From: Tannerella sp.
GTDB lineage: Bacteria; Bacteroidota; Bacteroidia; Bacteroidales; Tannerellaceae
NCBI GenBank assembly: GCA_031288935.1
Contig: JAITQL010000101.1
Coordinates: 1-8,838, forward strand
Direction of reading: 5' to 3'
Length of the DNA stretch: 8,838 nt
Below, piece by piece: positions 1 through 6,663 of this stretch. Both the position numbers and the translations under genes were made by a program. The notes under the pieces were generated by a model. It searched no databases and was not told the origin of the DNA. It saw only the letters and a list, made by a program, of their open reading frames with translations. Each line of letters starts with the position of its first letter. The first letter of the stretch is position 1.

Positions 1-1211
1 TCAGCCTCAAGACGGGGATGGAAGAAAAACGATTGCCCGGGCAAGCGGATTCAAATTCGGGAAACAGCGAACAGTCGGGAGGAGGAGCTACTGTTTCGGA
101 AGTATCGCCCTTTCCCTCACCGGAATCGGCCGGCACAACAGAACACGGGGGGACGGTGATTTTTGACGCAACAGCCTGTCCGCAAGACATAGCCTGTCCC
201 GCGGATTTGGACTTGTTGCCGGAAGCCCGCCAAATCGCCGAACGTCTGACAGACAAGCTCCATGTTCCCGACTTGCACGGAGCAAAGAAACCGGGAACCT
301 ACCGGAAAGTAGCCCGCAAAGCCTGTCTTTCGCTGGCGCAGAAAAAGAACAAATCGAAGAAAGCGATTCGCAGTGGGATCGGAAAACAATCGGGCTTCCT
401 TCGTCGGAACATACAAAGCGTCCATCACCTGTTGGACGAATATGAAAAAATGCCGTTGAAACATAAGGAACTGAAGCAGTTTTGGACAGTTCAAACGCTT
501 TACGGGCAGCAGTTTGAGATGTACGGAACCGACACTCGCACGATGGAAGACCGCATCGCAAGCATTCATCAGCCCCGTGTTCGCCCCACTGTCCGGGGCA
601 AAAGCCGGGCAAAGGCAGAGTCCGGGGCCAAGATACACGTGTCGCTCACAGACGGCATCTCCTTTTTGGATGAACCGAGTTGGGCTGCATTCAATGAAGG
701 CAGCCACATGGAATCATACGTTGAAAAGTACAAAAAGCGGTTTGGCTTTTATCCTCGCCGGGTGTTGGCCGATCGGATATATTGCACGCGGGCAAACCGC
801 AGGATGCTCAAAGAGAAAGGCATCCTGCTCAAAGCCAAACCGCTTGGAAGACCCCCGGCATTGGCGATTCGTGCAAGTCCGGGAGAACGCAATCCGACAG
901 AAGGCAAGTTTGGTCAGGCAAAGACCGGATACGGTTTAAACCGCATCAAGGCGCGTCTGAAAGACACAAGCGAATCCTGGATTGCCGGCATCCTGTTGGC
1001 GCTTAACCCCGTCAAGTTGGCGGGGGTGGCGTCGCTTACCCTTATATCAAGAGTGCGGCTGAGTTTTTCAGCACGGATTCGATGCGTATGGATAAACTCT
1101 GCGAGATTCGAATATTTTTGCACAGACCTGTTGTTGTACTCAAAATATGGCAATCCCGGACAGTTGCGAAGTCCGAGTTTTTCAGCAGACCCTATTTACC
1201 AAAGGACATGA
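1..1211 (+). CDS. IS5-family DDE transposase, 5' end outside the window
   Basis: Catalyses cut-and-paste movement of its own insertion sequence. The reading frame is already open at the left edge (first complete codon at 3), so the ATG at 18 is very probably internal; related transposases carry an additional N-terminal DNA-binding region that would lie off-window. Numbering from that ATG, the catalytic region shows the first Asp in VIFDAT (D50), a long helical insert rich in Lys/Arg (about 95-150), the second Asp in VLADRIY (D252), and ERNPTEGKFGQAK with the R-(3)-E-(6)-K signature of the IS4/IS5 families (R291, E295, K302). The hydrophobic stretch after SESWIAGI is the usual C-terminal part. 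The final 60 residues or so are less recognisable, and two other frames also stay open near the stop, so a late frameshift cannot be excluded. It is convergent with the susC-M14 operon. The DDE triad is complete, so the enzyme could be active if the missing part is intact. Confidence 0.88.
   Translation, partial: SLKTGMEEKRLPGQADSNSGNSEQSGGGATVSEVSPFPSPESAGTTEHGGTVIFDATACPQDIACPADLDLLPEARQIAERLTDKLHVPDLHGAKKPGTYRKVARKACLSLAQKKNKSKKAIRSGIGKQSGFLRRNIQSVHHLLDEYEKMPLKHKELKQFWTVQTLYGQQFEMYGTDTRTMEDRIASIHQPRVRPTVRGKSRAKAESGAKIHVSLTDGISFLDEPSWAAFNEGSHMESYVEKYKKRFGFYPRRVLADRIYCTRANRRMLKEKGILLKAKPLGRPPALAIRASPGERNPTEGKFGQAKTGYGLNRIKARLKDTSESWIAGILLALNPVKLAGVASLTLISRVRLSFSARIRCVWINSARFEYFCTDLLLYSKYGNPGQLRSPSFSADPIYQRT
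1..1211 (+). mobile_element. Partial IS5-type insertion sequence (right part only)
   Basis: The transposase gene defines an insertion sequence entering from the left edge. The left terminal inverted repeat is outside the window, so the right terminal repeat and any target-site duplication cannot be paired. The coordinates therefore mark only the minimum extent. The true right end probably lies in the A/T-rich stretch after 1211 and before the operon end at 1384. Confidence 0.7.
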
Positions 1212-1383
1212 TATGACAGAGGCGACACCTCCGATTGTTTAAAAATGTTTATTTTTGGCCATCAGGTAGTGTTTATAAGTAAAACTGTAAACGGATTCCA
1301 GTAAAGGACAAATGGACGGCTCATTTTGGAAAATGAACGGCTCATTCCATGAAATGCTATCAAAGCGACAATTTGGCATACAC
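1212..1383. other. Convergent intergenic region between the IS transposase and the M14 operon
   Basis: This 172-bp stretch separates the 3' ends of two converging genes and is visibly richer in A/T than the operon. It holds small dyads: GAGG/CCTC around a 5-nt loop at 1219-1231, AAAAAT/ATTTTT around a 4-nt loop at 1241-1256, and the palindrome TCATTTTGGAAAATGA at 1321-1336. It also holds the 21-bp repeat listed separately. It should contain the IS right end and the operon's transcription end, but no dyad is a convincing GC-rich stem plus T-run terminator on either strand. No gene is seen here. Confidence 0.6.
1312..1353. repeat. Two tandem 21-bp units with core ATGRACGGCTCATT
   Basis: Unit 1 is 1312-1332 and unit 2 is 1333-1353. 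The first 14 bases of the units (1312-1325 and 1333-1346) match at 13 of 14 positions; the last 7 are more diverged. Each core is itself an imperfect dyad: AATGA and TCATT flank ACGGC in unit 2, and unit 1 has one G/T mismatch in the arm. A perfect palindrome at 1321-1336 spans the junction. Read on the plus strand the units keep frame as M(D/N)GSF(W/H)(K/E), but the resulting 45-codon frame (1312-1449) runs into the M14 gene and is not believed to be a gene. Function is unknown; IS end, protein-binding site or processing/termination structure are possible. Confidence 0.6.
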
Positions 1384-3261
1384 CTATTTCTTCTCCGACA
1401 GGTTGATTTGAATGCGATCCGTGCCGCCCGTCAGCGAAGTATAGGATAATTCCAGCGTGGCGGAGGGATTTGCAGACAGGATGGTGTAGGTGAATGTCTG
1501 CGTGGAACGCGCTTTGGTACGAAATTCCGTCTTTTTGCCGGCCTTCACCGTTTCCTTGCCAAAGGTGTAGGAGAAACGTCCGCCCATGCCGCCGCTCTCG
1601 CCACCGCCACCGCCGCTCTGTGCCGGAGCGACCGGATCAAGCACTTCGCCTGCCGACACGGTCGCCTCAATGCGGTCGAGCGTGCAACGGCCGATCTGCA
1701 TCGCACGGTCGGAAATCGTCGGAAACATATAGTCGTTCACCAGTTCGACGTCTACCTGATACAGGTTGTTGCCGCGCGACGTCACGCGGTAGTGACCGAA
1801 CCGGGGATGGGGAAATTCCTCCAGGCAGTGCACGACGAAAAGCGAGTTCTTCATCGCTTCCTCTTCGATGTAGCGCGCCGGCGGATTGCGGTCGATGTGC
1901 CGCTTGTGCGTCCCGCCGATCCAGACCTGGCCTAACTGCGGATGGTCGCAGGGGCGGGGTTTGATCCAGCCGTCGCCGCCCAGATCCAGTTCGATCCAGC
2001 GGGCAAACTCTTCGTCCGAAACGGCTCCGTCCTGGTTCGTATCGGCATAGGGCGCCGGGCGTCCCCAGAGTTCCATCAGGAAGGCGTACGCGCCGAGCAT
2101 GTGATAGAGCGAAGCCGGATGTTCGCCGTTCAGCCAGGTCTCTTCCGGAGCCGTGTAGTCCTTGAGGATGTACAGTCCGTCGCTCACCATTGCGGTTACC
2201 ACCTCCAGGTCGTGCCGGTAGGCCGGGTCGACCGTGTGATTCGTCCGGAAGGCGTACTTGTTGTTCGGAAAACGACCGGTTACCGGTTCCGGATAACCGA
2301 CCCGCGCCGGCGGAGCCATTGATTTGGGCGGGATGGTGAACATGAGCCAGCGTCCGGAGTTGTGGTAATTGAAGGTGACCAGAATGTTGCGGTGCGTGCG
2401 CTGGAAATTCCAGACGTTCCGCGTTTCCGGCTCCGAGAGCGGATAGGTCTTGACAGCCGGCTTGTTGTTGTCGTACGGGAAATTGCGGTTCGGGTCTACG
2501 CCGCCCAGGTCGTCTTCGGCCGTCAGCCCGTCGCCGTCGTTGTCATACCCTTCCGTGCCGACAAGCGTGAAACGTTTCCCCTCCCACCAGTCGTCCGCCG
2601 CAATGCGGATGAAGCGATTCCCGTCTTTGCTCAGGCGAAAGGCGCCGCTCGGGTCTTCGGCGTACATCTGCGAAATTTCGCCGTCGCCGTCCACGTCCTC
2701 GGCCATGTCTTCATCATACAGTCCGTCGCCGTCGTCGTCCGTCGGCCTGAACGGTTCGCGCGGGTTGCTGTCCGTATTGGGCAGGGTGACGTAGGAATCG
2801 TAGGCGTCGACGTTGAAGACGGGCAGGCAATAGACCGTGGTACGGTCGAGGATGTCGTGCACGCGCGGGTCGTAGTCGTAGCGGGTCAGGAGATACCACG
2901 CCGTGTAGAGACAGCAGCTCACGGCGTTCAGTTCGTTACCGTGTATCACGCCGTCCATCCACAAGGCGGCCTTTTCCGTATCCTTGCCCGTCTCCTTCGC
3001 CGTCAGCGTCAGCACATACTGTTCGCGTCCCATGCGGCTCTTCCCGATGCTTTGTACCGAACACAGTCCGGGATATTTCTTCTCAAGATCAAAGAATATC
3101 TTCACACACTCGTCATAGGAATACACCTGCTTCCAGTTGATCACGAAATCCATTTCGCCGTGATGTCCGCCCAGGTCGGTTTGCAGTTTTTTCTGCGCCG
3201 CGAGCGGCCACAGGCAAACCAGTCCGAAGATAACCGTTATCCAACATACATGTCTTTTCAT
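1384..3261 (-). CDS. Exported M14-family zinc carboxypeptidase with EF-hand-like calcium loops
   Basis: This is a secreted metallocarboxypeptidase, predicted to remove C-terminal residues from peptides in the periplasm or at the cell surface. A signal peptide (MKRH, hydrophobic to about residue 21, likely cut near Ala-Ala-Gln) has no lipobox. The M14 domain spans about 45-480 with all key residues visible: HGNE zinc motif H107/E110, substrate-binding PNRN with R259, third zinc ligand H300 in FNYHNSG, and catalytic E397 in FLMELWG. Between HxxE and PNR lie three DxDxDG loops (175-180, 189-194, 240-245), and a canonical 12-residue EF-hand loop D407-E418 follows the catalytic Glu. The first and third loops and the EF-hand are absent from the upstream paralogue. 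A Gly-rich stretch (549-561) sits in the C-terminal beta domain (about 485-625). It starts 12 bp after the upstream M14 stop, with an A-rich leader, so is probably co-translated. Last visible gene of the operon. The exact substrate is not predictable. Confidence 0.9.
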   Translation of the reverse strand: MKRHVCWITVIFGLVCLWPLAAQKKLQTDLGGHHGEMDFVINWKQVYSYDECVKIFFDLEKKYPGLCSVQSIGKSRMGREQYVLTLTAKETGKDTEKAALWMDGVIHGNELNAVSCCLYTAWYLLTRYDYDPRVHDILDRTTVYCLPVFNVDAYDSYVTLPNTDSNPREPFRPTDDDGDGLYDEDMAEDVDGDGEISQMYAEDPSGAFRLSKDGNRFIRIAADDWWEGKRFTLVGTEGYDNDGDGLTAEDDLGGVDPNRNFPYDNNKPAVKTYPLSEPETRNVWNFQRTHRNILVTFNYHNSGRWLMFTIPPKSMAPPARVGYPEPVTGRFPNNKYAFRTNHTVDPAYRHDLEVVTAMVSDGLYILKDYTAPEETWLNGEHPASLYHMLGAYAFLMELWGRPAPYADTNQDGAVSDEEFARWIELDLGGDGWIKPRPCDHPQLGQVWIGGTHKRHIDRNPPARYIEEEAMKNSLFVVHCLEEFPHPRFGHYRVTSRGNNLYQVDVELVNDYMFPTISDRAMQIGRCTLDRIEATVSAGEVLDPVAPAQSGGGGGESGGMGGRFSYTFGKETVKAGKKTEFRTKARSTQTFTYTILSANPSATLELSYTSLTGGTDRIQINLSEKK

Positions 3262-3273
3262 TTGTTTACGTTT

Positions 3274-5196
3274 TTAGAGTGATTCATAGTTGACTTGCTT
3301 GACGACCGTCCCGCCCTTGAGGGACGAGGCGACGACCTTGATTGTTTCGTTCCCGCGGGGAGAAACCAGCCATTGGACGGTTTTCCTGCTTTTCCCGGCC
3401 GGCGTTTCCGGCAGTTCGAGGCGGCCGTCCAGCACGCCGATCTTCTGACAGGGGTTTCCGGAGAGAAAGATCAGTTGGTTGTTTTCGCCGACCAGCCAGA
3501 CGACGTCGCCCCGGTTCAGAGGCATCGTCTCGGCGCGTTGCAAGGCCGTCGGCAAAGCGCCGGCGTTTTCCACTTCGGCCGTAATTTCGAGTACGACGGT
3601 GCCGCCTTCGCGTTTCTTCTTCACCCGGATGTCGTTGATTTGCAGTTGAGGCATCAATTCCGCCCGGTAGAGTTCATACGCCCATTGCCGTTCGCAGATT
3701 TTCTCCAGTACCTCGCCCGGCAGCGCATTGTTCAGCCCTGTTGCGGCAATCCATCCACCCGCTTCCACGTCGCCGTGAACAGGATGCCGGGCCGGTTTCC
3801 AGTCAAGGAAAAGCGTTCCGCCCGCCTTGACGGCATAATCCGTCAGCGCCCGTTGCAACGCCGCCCCCTTCAGTCCGCTCAGCCCCGGCACGTCCGTTGC
3901 GGGATTCCAGAGGTGCGTCTCCAGCGCATAGATGCCGTTTTGCCTGTAAAGCCAGTCGACCATCAAACCGTGCGAACCTTTGCCCGTCCGTTCGTCGTAA
4001 GGTGTCCGCCACTCGTAAGGAAAGGCATAGCCCCGTGCCACGGCAGCGGCATTGCGTCCGGCAGCCAGGGCGTCCCGGCAGGCTTCAATGGAATCCGGCG
4101 CTGCCCAGGCCGGAGGCAATCCGGCGCCCAGCAGTTCGAGGTATTTCTTGCCCATCACCCGGTCGTATACGATGGCATCTCGCGGTTGCACCCGCCTGTC
4201 GCCCGTCGCTCCCAGCGGACGATGGACGAAACCGCCCGGCGCCTGATAGCCATTGGCCATGATGATGTTGGGATGGGTGACGATAAACTCGCAAAGGGCG
4301 TGCACTTCGGGTGCGGAAACGGCAAACTCGCCCGATCCGGCCGGCTGCATGTCGCCCCGATAGCCACTCATGCGGTCGGTATAGACGGGACTGACGTCCG
4401 GCATGACGTCGCCCGCCCACCAGCCTTCGGGGAAGTTGCGGTTGAGGTCGATTCCCTTGTCCGCCTCCGCCTCGAAGGCCAGCGCGTAACGCTCCTCGCC
4501 GGGATACTCGCCCCGCGCGGCTTTCAGCATGACGCGCGGGTCGGAAGGATCTTTTACCCACTCGCCCGCCGCCGACTTGTACCGGATTTGCGAAAACCGC
4601 CCGTCGCCATTCAGGTCTTTGCGCAACGGCGGCGCCTTCGCTTCGGCCTGATCCATTGAATTGGTCGCCTGCGGCGCACCCAGTTCGACGGTATTGTACA
4701 GTCCGTCCGGATTGACGGCCGGGCAGATGTAAAAGACTTTGCCGTCGAGAAGGGCTGTAACTTGCGGATCGCTGCCATAACCCGATACCAGCCGGTCAAT
4801 GACATACAGCGCCGCCTCCGTCGCCGTCGGTTCGTCGCCATGTATGGCGCCGCTGATGAAATAACCCGGTTTTCCCAGGTCACGGTCAAGCACGGGCGGC
4901 TGTTTCACTTCAAGCCTGCGCTCATGGACAAGCTTTTTCTCCCGGTCAAGCGTCGTCCCCGTCGATTGGTTGGTGACGATCAACACATGGAGTGGCCGTC
5001 CCTGCGCACTCTTGCCGATCTCGACCAAAGCGGTAATGGCCGGATACGCCTTGCTGACGGCTTTCAGGTAATCCACCGTTGCGGTGTAACCATGATATTT
5101 GTCGAACGAGATATTCACCTTCCCCGCCGCCTGCATCCGGGCCGGCGCCATCCAGAGAATACTCAGACCTGCACACATGCAGAGAATTTTTTTCAT
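3274..5196 (-). CDS. Exported M14-family carboxypeptidase homologue with altered active site (probable pseudo-peptidase)
   Basis: Full-length exported M14 homologue (640 aa) and diverged paralogue of the gene downstream. A signal peptide covers about 1-24 (cut near MQA-A). The M14 domain (about 33-470) retains HGDE (H119, E122), one DLNGDG calcium-type loop (194-199) followed by FSQIR, and LNRNFP (R253). The segment PNIIMANGYQAPGG aligns without gaps to the family pattern and to NILVTFNYHNSG of the neighbour, placing Q318 where the third zinc-ligand His should be. In DWLYRQNGIYALETHLW, H428 occupies the catalytic Glu position (MELW in the neighbour), although E426 lies two residues earlier. 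Codons are CAG (4243-4245) and CAC (3913-3915). A beta-sandwich C-terminal domain (about 515-640) follows. Peptidase activity is therefore doubtful; peptide binding, regulation of the paralogue or unusual chemistry are alternatives. It lies 39 bp after susD, with AAGG four bases before the ATG. Confidence 0.88.
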   Translation of the reverse strand: MKKILCMCAGLSILWMAPARMQAAGKVNISFDKYHGYTATVDYLKAVSKAYPAITALVEIGKSAQGRPLHVLIVTNQSTGTTLDREKKLVHERRLEVKQPPVLDRDLGKPGYFISGAIHGDEPTATEAALYVIDRLVSGYGSDPQVTALLDGKVFYICPAVNPDGLYNTVELGAPQATNSMDQAEAKAPPLRKDLNGDGRFSQIRYKSAAGEWVKDPSDPRVMLKAARGEYPGEERYALAFEAEADKGIDLNRNFPEGWWAGDVMPDVSPVYTDRMSGYRGDMQPAGSGEFAVSAPEVHALCEFIVTHPNIIMANGYQAPGGFVHRPLGATGDRRVQPRDAIVYDRVMGKKYLELLGAGLPPAWAAPDSIEACRDALAAGRNAAAVARGYAFPYEWRTPYDERTGKGSHGLMVDWLYRQNGIYALETHLWNPATDVPGLSGLKGAALQRALTDYAVKAGGTLFLDWKPARHPVHGDVEAGGWIAATGLNNALPGEVLEKICERQWAYELYRAELMPQLQINDIRVKKKREGGTVVLEITAEVENAGALPTALQRAETMPLNRGDVVWLVGENNQLIFLSGNPCQKIGVLDGRLELPETPAGKSRKTVQWLVSPRGNETIKVVASSLKGGTVVKQVNYESL

Positions 5197-5235
5197 AAGA
5201 CCTTATTTAATTATTACACGGAAAATATGTTTTGT

Positions 5236-6621
5236 TCAATTCACGGCCGGCAATGCAGCCGCCCAGTTTTCAGTCTGTACAACGCCATAGCCGGCATTTA
5301 CCTCGTCGGCCGGCACCGGATAGCAGAACCTTGCGATGTCAAAACCGGGATATACACCGCCATACACGTCTATTTTGATTTTCCACCGGCGGGCGTCGAA
5401 GAAGCGGTGTCCTTCCTGTAAAGTCTCCCACTTCCGTTCGTCCCGTATCTGCTGCATGACGGAAGCATCGGCGGCAATCTGTCCCGAAAGGGCGGAATTG
5501 CGCGCATCGCTCACGATGGCCAGCGTACCGGCCGCGTCAGCGTAATTGCCTTCCGCCGCGTCACATTCGGCAATGATCAGGTATAATTCGGGCAAGCGGA
5601 ACAGCGGAATGCTGAGCGTGGCGTTCCCCAATTCCGTGCCGCAGAATTTGCCGTACTGCGTACGGTTGTAGATGTCGTAGCGAATATCGTCTTCGGGAAT
5701 CTCCGCCAGCACGTTGTGTACAAATTCCGCTCCGCCGGAAGGCCCCCACATGAAATAGTAGGAATGGGTTTGCGTTGCCGAACGTTGATAGCGCATGATG
5801 TCTTCGGGCGACATGGCGGACGTGTTCCACATGGCCGTGTATTGCGCGGAAGTGTTCACGAGCGAACCGCCGAACTGCCGAATGGCCGTTTGCGCCGCCG
5901 TGCGGGCTTCGGCGTAATTTCCCATGAAAAGTTTCACGCGCGCTTCAAAGGCGGAGACGGCCGCCCGGTTGAAGCAGTAAACGCCGGGATTGGGCGTCCC
6001 TTCCTTCTCGTAACAGCGATGCGCGGCGGCAATGTCTTCGAGTATGAAGGCGTAGTTTTCGGCTACGGTTGCACGCTGCACCCGGTCGGTGGTGGCAACG
6101 GGCGTTTTGACATTCACCACGCCCGGCGCCCCGGGTTGATACGTGTACGGCAATCCGTAGAGATTGGCCAGATAGAACGTGCACCATGCACGCAGGGCGT
6201 GCGCCTGTGCCAGACAGACGTTGAAGGCGGGTGTTTCCACGCCGGAATACGTCTCCGCCGAAGCAATGATGCGCGCCGTCCGGTCAACGACCTGGTAGCA
6301 GCAACGCCAGACGGCCAGCAGGTCGTCGTCGGTATCGTTTACGCTCCAGACGGCCAGCTTCTGAAAGTTAAACGACGCCGTATTGTGCTGGCAGGCATCG
6401 GCGCACAAGTCGCCGAAGCAAAGCAAGTCCCGTCCCAGCAAGTCCGCACTGCCCATCGTTGAGTAGGCGCCGTTCAGGTTGTTGGTAAAATCTTCCACCG
6501 TGTTGAACGCATCGCGGTCGGGAATCGAATCGGCCGGCGATTCGGTCAGGAAATCGTCGCACGACAGCAACCCTCCCGACAAACAGCAAACCAGGCAAAT
6601 ATAATAATGTAACTTTTTCAT
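5236..6621 (-). CDS. SusD/RagB-family outer-membrane nutrient-binding lipoprotein
   Basis: Surface lipoprotein that acts as the substrate-capturing lid of the SusC-type transporter encoded immediately upstream. The signal peptide ends in the lipobox LLSC with the lipidated Cys at 21, followed by Asp-Asp. SusD hallmarks include DFLTESPAD at the mature N-terminus, LRAWCTFYLANLYG (about 143-156) in the TPR-like core, the RLPELYLIIAEC helix (342-353) and the C-terminal ERKWETLQEGHRFFDARRW segment (395-413). At 461 aa it is somewhat shorter than many members, which suggests reduced loops. The mature part has 12 further cysteines (68, 73, 77, 107, 108, 136, 147, 203, 216, 327, 353, 433), a high number for an exported SusD. 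It starts 42 bp after the susC stop. Ligand cannot be inferred from sequence alone; the M14 neighbours point to peptides or peptide-containing material. Confidence 0.95.
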   Translation of the reverse strand: MKKLHYYICLVCCLSGGLLSCDDFLTESPADSIPDRDAFNTVEDFTNNLNGAYSTMGSADLLGRDLLCFGDLCADACQHNTASFNFQKLAVWSVNDTDDDLLAVWRCCYQVVDRTARIIASAETYSGVETPAFNVCLAQAHALRAWCTFYLANLYGLPYTYQPGAPGVVNVKTPVATTDRVQRATVAENYAFILEDIAAAHRCYEKEGTPNPGVYCFNRAAVSAFEARVKLFMGNYAEARTAAQTAIRQFGGSLVNTSAQYTAMWNTSAMSPEDIMRYQRSATQTHSYYFMWGPSGGAEFVHNVLAEIPEDDIRYDIYNRTQYGKFCGTELGNATLSIPLFRLPELYLIIAECDAAEGNYADAAGTLAIVSDARNSALSGQIAADASVMQQIRDERKWETLQEGHRFFDARRWKIKIDVYGGVYPGFDIARFCYPVPADEVNAGYGVVQTENWAAALPAVN

Positions 6622-6663
6622 CCTGTTTCAGATATGATTGGTAAAACTTCCGTTGCACTCCTG

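Noticed and set aside
18..20. ATG at 18 as the transposase start
   Set aside because: The frame is open to the left edge, and family members have a further N-terminal region, so this Met is probably internal.
1219..1231. GAGG/CCTC dyad as a terminator or IS terminal repeat
   Set aside because: Only a four-base stem, and the left IS end is not available for comparison.
1321..1336. Palindrome as an intrinsic terminator of the operon
   Set aside because: The stem is A/T-rich with a two-base centre and has no T-run following it on the minus strand. It is better described as part of the 21-bp repeat.
2362..3282. A 306-codon open frame on the plus strand
   Set aside because: Antisense shadow of the intact M14 gene, Val/Arg-rich, with no recognisable family motif.
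3295..4659. A 454-codon open frame on the plus strand
   Set aside because: It lies wholly antisense to an M14 gene with clear motifs. It has low-complexity Arg/Pro/Val-rich content typical of a shadow frame in GC-rich coding DNA and no recognisable domain.
5716..6462. A 248-codon open frame on the plus strand opposite susD
   Set aside because: Shadow frame. The minus-strand SusD has unambiguous lipobox and family motifs throughout this interval.
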